DNA of 64,000 bases, taken from contig WHVD01000003.1 of assembly GCA_015178975.1 (NCBI GenBank), forward strand, positions 620,001-684,000, written 5' to 3'. The notes under the pieces were generated by a model. The model was not told the origin of the DNA. It searched no databases and worked only from the letters and a program-made list of their open reading frames with translations. Both the position numbers and the translations under genes were made by a program. Position 1 is the first letter of the stretch; every line of letters starts with the position of its first letter. The DNA comes from Hysterangium stoloniferum (Eukaryota; Basidiomycota; Agaricomycetes; Hysterangiales; Hysterangiaceae). Below are positions 44,291-57,454 of this stretch, one piece after another.

Positions 44291-47219
44291 CTATTCGCTT
44301 CGTACACAGCCCTGCTGCTCATCCGCTAGATAGGTCCCAATAGCCGACATCATATCTTGATTTTTTGCGCGGCGCAGATAACCAGCCAATATTTCCTTAT
44401 CTGCGTGAGGTAGGAGATCGGCAAGTTTTTGCACGTGCTGGTCAAAAAGGACCGCCGACTCCTCAGAGCGGCGGTTGGGAATAGACAAAGTATGAGCTTC
44501 GGAGCGCCCTGCTTCTTGCGTAGCAGAGGGCATAATGACTGAGTTCATACGCTGGGTAGGCCGGGCGGGAGCACGAGGTCCTCCAGGAAGTGATGGGGCG
44601 GTATCAAGCCTGACAACCCGGGCTTGGGGAGGTTTAGAAGGTTGACGCGAAGACAATAACTTATTGGGAGAGCTGGGGGGTTTATCCTTTCGTATGCTTG
44701 TCTTTCGGCCAAGGGATGCAAAGAAACCGGTTCCGAGAGATCGCGGGGAGCTAGTCGGCGATGCCAATGAGGACTCGGCCGCAAATGTGCGGGATGAACG
44801 TTTTCGTATACCAATGCCCTGGGCAAGTGTAGGGTACGGTAAGGTAGTGGACGGGGAAATGGGAGAAGAAAGATCCGCCACAGATCTCAAGGACAGGTCA
44901 GTAGCAATATATGCGTCTTGGCGGATTGGAAATGTCATCTCTGAGGCTATAGAGTTCCGTGAAACATGTCTAGGCTGCATGTCAAAGCCTCGAGATGGCG
45001 TAACTACTGAAAGTAAACCAGAAGAGGGTTGCTCCCGTCGTTCTGGAGGAAAAGGTTAACTAACTGCTTTTGAATAAAGCAATCATTGATTACCTTTCTT
45101 TGACGTCAAATTCAACCAATCCTGGAGACCTGTCTCTTCAGCGGCCAGCTCTCGAAACCTCAGTGAGTATGCATGAGCTCGTTCAGCCGGCATTTTTTTC
45201 AGAAGGATGTCTCGGAAATTCATTGCATCTGGCCAAGTAGATGGGGTCTTCTTAGATAATATAGGCTGAGCAGTGGGTGAAGATGTCTGGTATCGGTCGA
45301 AATGTCCTAAAGACAGATGCTGAAGGTTGTCGAGCTCCACTGGAGGGAGGGGTAAGGAGCCTCTTCGACGCTCTGACAAGTCTTCCTCAGATACAACATT
45401 AGCCGCCAACTCTCTAGTCGATCGCCCTTCATCGGAAGCAGCATACGACGATGGAGGTGACGCGGGTCTCTCCTGAAGTCCGTCCGCTAAGGACTCCGCG
45501 CTGAGTGCTGCCCAACTGTAGCTGCTCGCCTGTTTAGGCGGCGATTTGCCATTAATGTCAGCCTCTCCTGGACCTTCATGTGATGCTGACTCGAGGGCTG
45601 AACTCAGGCTGGAAGACTCTCCATCGGGTCGCTCAGATACAGAAGCCACTAATTTGTCGAGAATAACAGGCTGAGACTGAGGCGTAGGATATGGTGAAGG
45701 GCGGGAGAGGAAAACGGAAGATGCAGGGAATGCACCTTCCCGTACATGGCTTCCGCTGCGAGACGGTGATGCTACCTTAGCCTTGGCTTGATCGTCATCG
45801 TCACTTGTGGGACTGCAACGCAAGTTGTATTGATAAATACACAAGAATATGTTAGGATACTCACGTCGAAGTAACGTCGCTCATAATTGGTGGGCTTGGT
45901 GAAGGCTTCGGCGATTGTTCACTCCCACTGGAGCTTACTGAGACGGCCGAGATAGAGTAATCCGACCCATTAGCTGATTTGAGTAAGGGGGGCATTAGCG
46001 AAGCTATGGGTATAGGTTTCAAACCATCGGACTGAGAAAACTTTGAGTTACATCGGCCAGATTCTGTGATCGGTCGTCGCGACGATGGGGGAGGTGACAA
46101 CATACGGGGGGGCCTGGGTGGAGGGGGCGCAGAACTGGGTTGTGTGATAATATGCCGCGGTGGTGAGGGCAACGGTCCAGCAGTGGAATGAATACCAGGC
46201 TGATAGTGCAAGAACGCAAGAGGTGTTTGATTTGGCTTGAACGGTAGCCGCCCAGACCGAGATGGATCTCGGTCAGCATGAGGAGGTGGAACGTTGGCTA
46301 GAGGAACATAAGGCAATCCACTAATCGCTGTGCGAGGACTGCGACGAGATTGGGGAGGTGCGTTCAAGTCTAGAACAACAGGACCGGCCACAGGGCGTCC
46401 TATCTCCTTCTCCTGCCCTATGCTCGGGGTAATGGGAGACTCTGCATCCGATTCAGCCGATCGGCCTAGCTCCGGCAGAACGGAGCGCGGGGGTGGTTGA
46501 GAGGACTCCGGAGTGGCAGGTAGAGGTGAGGGGGACCTCGACTTAGGTGTCTGAAAGATAGGTGCGGTTAATACGTCGGAGGCAGCATTACCTTCTAGAA
46601 CACCTGAACTAGATGGTCGCTGACGATGACGCTGTGGTGACGATTGTTCGATAGAAATGGAGAGCATAGAGCCCATTGTACCAACTATTCCGACATCTCT
46701 TGGGGATGTTCGAGGACCGTTCTTCTTCATCGACTGTACGTCCGACATTGATCTGTGGTGTCCACTAGGACGAGTTTCTGAGGGCTGTGATTGTAAGGGT
46801 GGGGGGTTTGTGGGAGGCGCGGATGCAGGAATCGGCGAAAAGCCAGTATAGTCAGATACTTGTGCATCTGGCGGGCCCATTAATGAGAGTCCTGTTAGAC
46901 GCGATCCGTCAACACCGCGACGCGTAAACAGGCTCTGGTCTTCACGAATCCACGACTCATTTTTACTTTCCCTTGAAGACGATCGCCGTCGTCGTTCTGA
47001 TTGAGAGTCTGTCTCAACTATGGCTAAACGTCGTTTGTCCGCAGCACCCGCAGACCGCTGACTTGTACGCCGCTGGACACCACCAGAAGAAGATGCAACG
47101 GATTCCATCGACGTGCGGCCAGGGTGGTTTTGAGGGTCTCTGCTTCTACTTCGAGGACTTTTGTTGCTCATGATTGAACGAGCGGTGCTGATCGGCGCCT
47201 TGTGTTCCCGTTGTGACAT
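44291..47219 (-). CDS. Long disordered Ser/Pro-rich protein with CUE-like C-terminus
   Basis: No named family is recognised. Three exons: 47,219 to about 45,866; about 45,813 to 45,084; about 45,024 to 44,291. The second intron ends in the pyrimidine-rich 'tcctccag', joining 'LTSKK' in phase to 'ERREQPSSG'. About 920 residues. Most is Ser/Pro/Arg-rich and likely disordered. Two parts look folded: 'DAMNFRDILLKKMPAERAHAYSLRFRELA' (about residue 660) and the C-terminal 'VQKLADLLPHADKEILAGYL...AIGTYL', which has the L-P-x-x-x...L...YL pattern of CUE/UBA helices. That would suggest ubiquitin binding, as inference only. The many SP/RS sites suggest phosphorylation. It is convergent with the HEI10-like gene, 242 bp away. 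Confidence 0.7.
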
Positions 47220-47257
47220 AAGTGTCCCCGGACTAGCCGGGGTTTTTGTTGACCAAT

Positions 47258-47646
47258 ATGCACGTCCAGCGTCTTCGGACAGATAATAGTCCAGAATCTG
47301 CTCCGTCTCACAAGAGGAGTGTCCTGCTGCAGACTGAGTTAGCTTGAAGGATTCGCTTACTGGATGAGCTAAGAACTCATTCCAGATTTAGACATACAGC
47401 TTGCCGAGGCATCCTCGAGCTCCTCCCGCCCCAACGACTCCCTGACATTTCTATCCATGGTAATCGAACTCGGTCAAGCGATGACAGCCATGATAGGTGA
47501 GCGATGCCGTTCCTTAAATGGAGTTATCCTAGACAACGTGTTACACATGAGTGTTATTGACTCTCACAGCGCTGCAGCAGCCAAGGCTGTGGCAAGAAAG
47601 TGATTCCTTAGTTGACTGTTCCTACAGTGGCTTTGATTTCATTTGA
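47258..47646 (+). CDS. Small spliced ORF, about 85 residues, unknown
   Basis: Three exons can be joined in phase. MHVQRLRTDNSPESAPSHKR leads, across gtgtcc...gctaag (about 47,318-47,373), into 'LIPDLDIQLAEASSSSSRP' and 'LTFLSMVIELGQAMTAMI'. Across gtgagc...tcacag (about 47,496-47,570) that joins a short C-terminus ending 'SGFDFI'. The splice signals and phases agree, but nothing in the sequence is recognised. It lies 38 bp from the start of the disordered-protein gene on the other strand, and could also be its antisense leader. Confidence 0.35.
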
Positions 47647-47758
47647 TCTGGGATTGATATACATAGACTCATTTCATATAACAAATGATTTCGGTTGTAT
47701 TTCGGGACTACAAGAACTATAGGAATTTATTCTTTCACATTTAACTATTGATGAGGAA

Positions 47759-50598
47759 TTACCAATCGATCTTCGCTCCTTTTTTTGTGATCCCGGCTGC
47801 AGCTATTTTACCACCCTTGACATACCCGAATCCGTCCAACCAGGGCCACGTCTCACTTCGTCGTTGCTCGAATGCGGTTATCGCATCGCCCTTTTGCAGA
47901 GTCAATCCGATGTCATCAAGACCGTTCAGCAAGCAATGGCGCCGAAAGGCATCCGTCGTAAATTTAATCGCAGCCCCGGATTCCCGACGGACTTCCTCCT
48001 TCTCCAAGTCGACTTCCAACGTTTTGCAAGCCATTGCATCGTCGAATAAAATCTTGCATTCTTCAGGCGATAGGACAACGGGCAACATACCGTTTTGCAT
48101 GGCATTAGTTTTGAAGATTTCCGCGAAGCTGGGTGCAATAATGCATCGGATACCGAAGTCATTTCTAAGATGAAACCGTCAGATCAAACACCACTGTTTT
48201 GATATATGTTTCACTCACAGACTCCATGGTGCGTGCTCACGACTGGAGCCGCAACCAAAGTTTGCACCCGTGCACACAAGAATTTTGGCGTTATCATAAG
48301 GCTTGCGATTGAGGACGAAGTCGGTATCGGCATTAGTTACAGGATCCTTTCGGAGGGTATGGAACAAGGCGTCTTTCAGTCCTGTCCTCTTGATTGTCTT
48401 CAGGAATTGCTTAGGAATAATCATATCAGTGTCCACATTTTCTATGGCCAAGGGGGCTGCAGTCCCCTTAACGATGATGAACTTATTTGCCGATGCTGGA
48501 GCATCGGCAGTGGGTAGACTATCAGCTTTGCCAATATAGCCACCAGGCGCGGGAGGGGGGAGAGTAGTATCTGTCAGGAATTCCAGTGCATCTCTAGTCT
48601 TAATCGGTTCTGCATTAGTTGTGTAAGTTGTAGTTGCTCCGCTGGTGAATTTCCTAACATCAGTCAGCTTTCCCGTCATGGCGGCGGCTGCTGCCATGGC
48701 CGGACTAAGGAGATGTGTTCTGCCACCGGCACCCTGACGTCCTTCAAAGTTCCTGTTTGAAGTGCTAGCGCATCGCTAAAAGATAATGTAATTTCAGAAC
48801 TGAATACGAATACAAATGAAAATGGCATTCGTACCTCTCTGGGAGCTAACTGGTCTGGATTCATGCCCAAACACATAGAACAACCAGCTTCGCGGAAGTC
48901 CCATCCAGCGCGGACGAAGATTGTAGCCAAACCTTCCGCTTCAGCTTGTTGCTTAACCAGAGTAGAACCGGGGACAATCATGGCAACGACGCCTGGCGCG
49001 ACCTTGGCGTTGGGACCGGCAGCCATGATGACTTTAGCAGCAGACCGAAGATCCTCAATGCGGCCATTGGTGCAAGACCCAAGGAATACCTTGTCAACTT
49101 TGATCTCTTCCATTGGCGTATTAGGAGTCAAGCCCATATAGGCCAGAGATCGCTCCATGCTAGCACGTTTCGTGGGATCTGTCACTTTGCTGGGATCAGG
49201 GACTGCACCAGTAATGGCAACAACGTCTTGAGGTGAAGTTCCCCAGGAAACAGTAGGGGCAATGTCCTCTGCCCGGATTGTCACTTCAATGTCAAATTTG
49301 GCTCCCTCGTCACTCTTGAGCGTGCGCCAATATGCTACAGCGCGGTCCCAAGCTTCTCCAGCAGGGGGAGCCAAAGGCCGCCCGCGAAGATAGTTGAAAG
49401 TTACTTCGTCTGGAGCGATCATGCCAGCTCTTGCGCCAGCTTCAATACTCATATTGCTAAATGCCAGCTTGTCAGACCGGTCATACTGGCACGATCGAGT
49501 AATGGGAGACTGACCACACACTCATACGTGCTTCCATACTGAACCCACGGAAGACTGACCCAGCGTATTCAATGACAGAACCTGTACCACCAGCAGTGCC
49601 AATGACACCGATAATATGCAAAATGACGTCTTTGGAACCAACGCCTTCCAACAGTTCACCCTCCACGGATATGCGCATGTTTTTGCTTTTCCTCTGCAAC
49701 AGGGTCTGGGTGGCCATGACATGTTCTACCTCAGATGTACCGATACCGAAAGCAAGAGCACCAAAGGCACCATGGGCTGACCATGAAGTACATAATCAGT
49801 TCGCTTGGGAAAATTTGGGAAATATTACGTACTGGAGGTATGGGAATCACCACACACACAAGTGATTCCGGGCAGCTGGGGAAAGCCCGGTGTTAGTGGA
49901 TCCGAAGGTAGTTTTAGACAAAAACATACAGTAAAGCCTTGCTCGGGGCCAATAATATGGACAATTCCTGTTCGAAATGAGTTGATTAAGAAAGAATGTC
50001 GACACCGAGAGAGTGGGACTTACCTTGACGTCTGTCGTCCATGCCGAAATAAGTCACACCAAACTCCTTCACATTATCCTCCAGGGTCATGCATTGTGCC
50101 CGGGACTCTGGTTCGTCTACAAATGTTTTGATCGAGGTAAAGTTCTTACGGGGCAGAGTTCTGGCCATTTATTGAGACTAGACTATATGCGACCCAAGCA
50201 TGATTCACATACGGGATGTTATGATCGACGGTGGCCAACGTGCAATCTGTTCGTCGAACACCCCGTCCTGCATTTCGGCTAAAATGTGATTAGCGTGAAG
50301 AAGGGAAAGCAGATGATATGCCGCATACAGGCCCTCAAAAGCCTGGGGACTAGTGACTTCATGCACGAGATGTCTGGAAGAAAACGGGTAAATCACGCAA
50401 TGCATGGTGTATACAGGGATTGTAGTTACCTATCTATGTAGAGGAGTCCACTCCCGTCCTCCTGCTGGTACCTGCGATAAATTTTAAACCACAATGAAAT
50501 ACTGAACAGCAGAACTAATAGATCAAGATAACATACACAACATGATCATCCCAGATTTTGTCATATAGAGTACGAGGGGGTGATACTGCGGTGGGCAT
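47759..50598 (-). CDS. LEU1: 3-isopropylmalate dehydratase (fused large and small subunits)
   Basis: This enzyme isomerises 2- to 3-isopropylmalate in leucine synthesis, using a [4Fe-4S] cluster. It is fused LeuC-LeuD as in fungi. At least eight introns are spliced in phase. The order of motifs is [107 protein letters not shown] and [12 protein letters not shown] (cluster Cys ligands); then [15 protein letters not shown] and the swivel domain with [14 protein letters not shown] and [13 protein letters not shown]. About 770 residues, normal. At about 49,500 the best splice gives 'MSVNMS', where the usual text is 'MSVCNMS', a one-residue difference worth noting. Tandem with and upstream-facing the aspartic protease gene. 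Confidence 0.95.
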
Positions 50599-50927
50599 GG
50601 TTAGAAACAAGGTTTAGGAACTGAGGCGACGATCGATGCTTTTTATGGTGTTTTAAGTAGTGCGCCTAATTGTCAATGACTTGGAAGAACGTCACGGGAT
50701 CTGCCATCCAACTATATCGGCTTCTTCATGTTCTTATAGAATCGACGCCCAACCCGGGGGTGTACTCTGTGACCACTAATTTATCTTACTATAAAACTGT
50801 CAGAATTTTTTTTGGCAGCCGCCTCGTGTATATCAAGAGGTACGACAATTCTGAACTGTTTAAATAGATTACATTTACGAATCCTTACAAAGCATATCTC
50901 AGAGTCTTTACAAAGATACTTCAACTT

Positions 50928-52500
<1,573 letters not shown>

Positions 52501-52779
52501 TGGTGATATGAGAAGGAAGTCGTGGACTCTATTGGCTCCGCAGTCAGTGAAGCGCTGGGGTGCACTGCTTTTGGAATCCAGACGAAAGTTATGTAAGAAA
52601 TGAATTTGGTAGACATGTTAGCCTTTAGGTCATACAGTCGCTGAGCTCCTTATGGGTAAAGCTTTCAGCCTCGGATTGCGGAATCACAGAGCTATTATAG
52701 ACCTATCATTTTCTTAGGCCCTATAGGCTCTTCCCCTTTTTTTTGTCGTGTTAATAGAGAGTATTTGCAACTAATATAT

Positions 52780-52838
52780 ATTAGCAAACTGAATGGTGTT
52801 CCTAATATGAATATCAGGAACCAATTCAATTTGCTAAT
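52780..52838. repeat. Hairpin resembling those of the T block
   Basis: Arm one is 'attagcaaactgaatggtgttcct' shortened here to its core ttagcaaactgaatggt (52,781-52,797). Arm two is its near-complement (52,816-52,838, ending 'caatttgctaat'). The core and its upstream 'tgcaa.taatatat' context match the T-block hairpin at 6,711-6,741. No other T or Q sequence is present here. Confidence 0.7.
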
Positions 52839-54420
52839 CTAATAGATATTATAAGGGTCAATTCTCTATAGCCAACTCTATAGTAAATGAGCATGATGGG
52901 CCCATGGTGACATGAATTAGATTTTCTCGACAGTTGTTAAATAATACAGTGGCTCACAAAACTGTCCCAATGTTTTGGTAATTCCCATTAAATAGAGAGT
53001 ATTTGTGTTACAACCCATGCGCTCGGCACACCATTGGACCCGATCAGACCTCACGCAAAACTCCAATTGCTTGCAAACTGTCGGTATCCCGACTGACTGT
53101 TACAACCGGAATTCCTGCCAGACTCCGGGCACTAACTTATACACACCCACGCCCTATACGCACCAATTGTCAGTTTACCGGAATTCCTGCCGGACTCCAT
53201 ACATCAGACTTGTCCACACTTCATTACATCGTGTATCAGTCACCAGAATACCCACTGGACTCTGTCCCTGTCTATATCCGACCTCATCCCATGCATCAGT
53301 CACCGGATCCTGCTTGGAAAATCCATCATCCCTCTAACTGAGCCCCATTCCTGTTTTAGTCAAATGACCTGTCATGATTCAGACTCCACTCCCGCTCCGT
53401 TTCCTGTTATGGTTTATGATTTGTCACGATTCGGACTCCACTCCATTCTGTCCAGTTCCTAACACCAAATTTAGTGTTTACTTATCCCGTTTTATATTTT
53501 GCTAGTTTCGTTTTCATTATTACTGGATTTGGTATGTTATTCATTCCACAGTCTATATAGTTGTTAGGATACATACAGGGCGGGTTTCCGGAGAAACCTG
53601 CGGGATATCCGGTAGGACTTGGCTTCAGCTTATAGGCTGCGCCCTCGCTAGATCGTATTGTCCAATTTCAGACAGGTGGACGGGAATCCCGGGGAGTCTG
53701 GGCAGGGGTCGTGGGTTGAGGGGTCGTAGGTTGGAGGTCGTGGGTCGTGAGTTGAGATTGGTGAGAGAGATAGATGCGCCAGAGCCCATGGACTCCGACT
53801 AGTGTGAGCAGTGTAATTCAAGTAGGAGTTTAAAGCGGAAAATGTATTAGATTACTGGGGATTTTTAGGTTTTTCCGATTTCTAACCAATCTCCCCTAAC
53901 AAATTGATAAAAAACAAGCCTAAATGTACTTATATTGCGATGAAATTATTGTACAATAGTCTCCTGAAATTAACCTGATTTTTACAATTTATTTCATATT
54001 TTTATCATTTATTTTGGGAGAGCTATCGAATTTCTACTGTTTATGGTCCTTTTACTGATAGTTATACAAATGATGAGCAGGACTAAGATCTATGCATGTG
54101 GGACTTGTATGAACAAAAGCAACAAAGCAAATGGCAGGAAACCAAAACCAAAAATACAGAGCAGAAATTGCAAACGGAGATGATGCAAATTGAGTGACTT
54201 TTTTAGTGTGGGTATAGAATAACACAACCTCCATCCCATGTATTACTTGACAAGGAGCCAGCATATTCCAGGAAGCCTTCCGCAAAAGATGTTAGAGTAT
54301 GATACTATAGCTCTAACATAGTCTATTATGATCTCTATATTTTTCTGATATTTGTAGTATTTTTCCCAGCACTGTAGATACAGTATTGAGTGAGTTACCT
54401 TAGGTTGGTAACTGCTGTAT

Positions 54421-54440
54421 AGGTGCTTAGATAAGCACCT
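54421..54440. repeat. 20-bp palindrome AGGTGCTTA-ga-TAAGCACCT
   Basis: Nine-base arms match perfectly around two central bases. It is preceded by a smaller inverted repeat (agttacc/ggtaact, about 54,391-54,411). It lies just outside the recombinase end of the retrotransposon, so it may belong to its terminal region. Confidence 0.7.
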
Positions 54441-54631
54441 AGTAGTATAGTCCACTGTGTGTGTGGGAAAGTCTCCTTAGTCCAGCATCAACTATTATGG
54501 ACTACACAGTGAAGAGCTGAGTGGTTGGGTAGAGGAAGAGCATTAGCTCTCCGTGTGTATGTGGGAAGATTCACCGCTCACCCACAAAAGGCCTGCCTAC
54601 TACCGCGGCGAGGCTATGCCACTCACCCAAC

Positions 54632-55571
54632 CTAGACAGCCGCATTTCTGGTGGACAGGTTCAATATGTGCCATGATGTGATTTGTTCGAAGGCCCTTAT
54701 GTATGTTTTGTATGCTAAGGATTTCCATCTGCCCGCTAGTCGTACTATCTTGGGATCAACTCCTTGTGCTAAGAAGAAGGAGGTGCCACCAATGCGGAAA
54801 GAGTGGCCAAAGGTTGTTCCCCATCCACAAGCCTGGAGGACTGAATTGATCCGGTGAAGTGCCACCTGTTTAACTATTGGTCTGACCTCTCCTTTGTCGT
54901 CTCGCCAGCAAAATAAAGGATCGTCCAGCCCTGCTGGGACTACCTTGGCTAGATTGATCAAGGCATCGATCTGGCAGACTCCCTGTTAGTCCATTATAAA
55001 TACTGCCTGAATCTCTCTGACTTTGGCTGTCTTCGTGGATGGCAGGTCTAAACGTGTGTAGCGTTTTCCATCATTGTCGCGACTAATTAGAACATCCTTT
55101 CATTTCAGGTGTTTGGTGGTGTCAAAGTGCAGTCTGGATGTCACGGTAACCTCGCCAAAATGCATTAGTCCCCAGAAGGTGCATGAAGCCACTGCCCAAA
55201 TGCATGCGTCGAATGTGTCGCTCAGGTCCGGGATTGACTTCAGTGCGAATAACATCCTCAATTGTACTGGGGGTCGTGGGGGTCGCTTTCATGCCATGCC
55301 TTGTAAGTTCTCCAATCCTCGTAGTGACTATTCAATTTTTGTGCATTCATTGTCAGACAGTGGTGGTGGCCAGCCTTGTGCTATATGCCATGCTCTGATT
55401 GATGAAAGGTATTTCCTCATCATGCTGATGGAAATTGTCTTGAATTTGGTTCCAGCGGCCAAGCCATCTCCGAGAAATGATGGGTCTGCAGCTGCCCAGA
55501 GAGCAAAAGAATGGATCACTGGGAAGGATGCCAGCAGTCTGTCCACTTCTGCAATTGAGAAGATGTCATAG
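54632..55571 (-). pseudogene. DIRS tyrosine recombinase, inactivated
   Basis: One frame covers an N-terminal SAM-like domain (KYLSSIRAWHIAQGW), then 'FDACIWAVASCTFWGLMHFGEVTV' as catalytic box I, and box II 'GHSFRIGGTSFFLAQG...LAGRWKS' with the Tyr in 'YKTYIRAF'. At least four in-frame stops interrupt it. In box I the usual 'GLxRxGE' Arg reads His (CAT in place of CGT), so a key catalytic residue is missing as well. These recombinases integrate circular cDNA. Confidence 0.8.
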
Positions 55572-55824
55572 AAGATGTGAAATTTTCATAGGCCAGCGCT
55601 GTAGGCTTTGGGTTCCCTTAAAGAGGCCTCTGACATGATCATCACGATTAATTGCAGGACTGGGTGCTGTATAGTAGCCAGCGGGGGTGTGTTGACACCT
55701 ATCCACTTGAACAGCCTCTCTGCTGCTTTGCATGGAGGTCTCAGTGGGGATGGGGCTAGGTGCCCGTGATTAGATGATGATATATTTGATGCTCAGGTAA
55801 ATGGTGCTGGTAGCAATGCCGGTG

Positions 55825-57300
55825 CTAAAATGATTGGATCCAATGATGCAAATGGATGGGAATATCCATCTTGGCATGGGTGTGTGCTCTCGGGAAATCC
55901 CTGAGAAATTCGGTGATGTGTCCTTGTGAGAGGGCATCCGACACATTGTCTCTTGACGGTATGTAAATGGCTTTCAAATGTATTCGGTGTGTGGCTAGTA
56001 GGCTGTAAATCTCTTTTATTGTTTCTTTGCTGCAGGAATGACCCTTGTTTATAATGGCGACTATCCTACTGTTGTCAGAGCACACCAAGAACATTGAATG
56101 AGAAGGGAGTTGATGGCACAGTAAGCCATTCTGCAGTGCCAATCTCAGGCCCAGCTCTACTGCTACTGCCTCTGCCCACCCAATATCGCATTTGCAGTGA
56201 GGGCCGACTTTGAAACTGGGAGCCCATTTCCAGGTGGCCCAATGGCAGTCGATGATGACACCTATCCCATAGGATGAGCTGGCATCTCCCCACCAGCCAA
56301 TGTCTACTATATCTGGCGATGGAATTGGGAGTTTGTTTGGCAGATGCCGGAGTATGTACTGGATCCAGGAGAGATCCACTCGTACTGATGGGGTTGGCAG
56401 TAGGTGCGCTCTGCGAGAATGAAAACCACTTGCGAATGCCACAATGGACCGGAGAAAGGGCCTTATCCATGGGAAGATGGCCGACAAGTGCACCAACTTC
56501 CCATGTAGCTTCTCTGCCTCATTTGCTGAGAACTGCGTGCCCTCTGCCATCCACTGTGCAATCAAGGTGAGGGTTGTGCGTAGTTTCTCTGGTGGCACAG
56601 CAACTGTCTTGGAGTTCAAGTCCCATAGGAAGCAGATGTACTTCTGCACTGTTTCAAATGGTCATGTTTTGCTTCTACTCCATGGGACCCCGAATTGGGC
56701 AGACAAGGTGATGAAGTCCTCTTCTGTCCAAATCTGACCTGGAAGGTGAATGGCTAGGAAGTCGTCCACCCATTTGAGTAGCCATCCAAAGCCTGCCTTC
56801 CGATACAGCACTATCAGCATATCTGCAATGCTGCCAAAAACTCCGGCACTGGAGGCCAGACCAAATGCTACTGCTCGGTCGATGTATACAGGCTGTCCCA
56901 CGAAATGCAGTAAGTGTTCTGTTGATCTGGTCTTATGGGAGTCACTCTGTATGCTGCAGAGATGTCAAATGTGGCCGCTACACAGCCATCCAGTAAGGAT
57001 AAGATTAGTGCTGCAGCATCCGCGAAGGTGCCCCACTCTGTGAGGAAATCGTCTGAATTTATTCCACTGTTTATGGAAGGGTATTCTGGGTCTCCCCGGG
57101 GAAAGGAAAGGTCTTGGATTAGGCAGTAAGTGCTGGAGTTTGGTTTTGGGATGAGGCCCAGTGGGGAGGTCTGAAATGGGCCGATGATCTACTCTAGCTT
57201 CACTGGGGTGAAGCCCCGAGAGTAGTGTCCGGCCCCTTGTTCGCTCGCTATGTACTTGTATATAAAGTCCAAGTCTAATGAAGAGGATTTGTGATTTTCA
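55825..57300 (-). pseudogene. DIRS reverse transcriptase-RNase H, inactivated
   Basis: The reverse transcriptase part reads 'LGLIPKPNSSTYCLIQDLSFP', 'GCVAATFDISAAYRVTPIRPDQQ' and, after a frameshift near 56,905, 'VYIDRAVAFGLASSAGVF' and 'LLKWVDDFLAI' (the YxDD-box equivalent). A TGA at about 56,662 splits this from the RNase H part in the same frame. RNase H acidic residues lie in 'GWWGDASSSYG', 'GWAEAVAVELGL', 'VCSDNSRIVAI' and 'RDNVSDALS'. The upstream half also has a stop after 'TPVKLE'. Confidence 0.8.
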
Positions 57301-57454
57301 AAAAATGACAGTGCGTGATATGCAGTCCTTCACCCCAATATCGAAGCCGTTGATTAAACCTGAGATAACATATTCCCACCTGTCGAGTATACCATATTTA
57401 CTTAATGTACATGCTGCTTCGATTGGATCAAGCGGCGTTGTGACCCTTCTTGGG

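Larger units (their letters stand above)
52501..54450. other. AT-rich gene-free spacer with transposon-like ends
   Basis: No gene was recognised. The interval holds the hairpin at 52,780-52,838, two copies of 'ttaa(a)tagagagtatttg' (52,751 and 52,988), and a segment starting TACAGTGGCTCACAAAACTG at about 52,947. It also holds a segment ending CCCAGCACTGTA at about 54,374. Both of those look like Tc1/mariner-type ends, although they match each other poorly. A 0.3 kb C-rich stretch of 'cagact/ccgga' words lies at 53,030-53,340. A very AT-rich part lies at 53,830-54,370. Confidence 0.5.

Noticed and set aside
53003-53341. Overlapping 110-residue frames
   Set aside because: Both are Cys/Thr/Pro-rich translations of a C-rich stretch with no splice context or recognisable motif.
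55074-55571. 165-residue plus-strand frame
   Set aside because: It is antisense to the DIRS recombinase, whose conserved boxes are on the minus strand.
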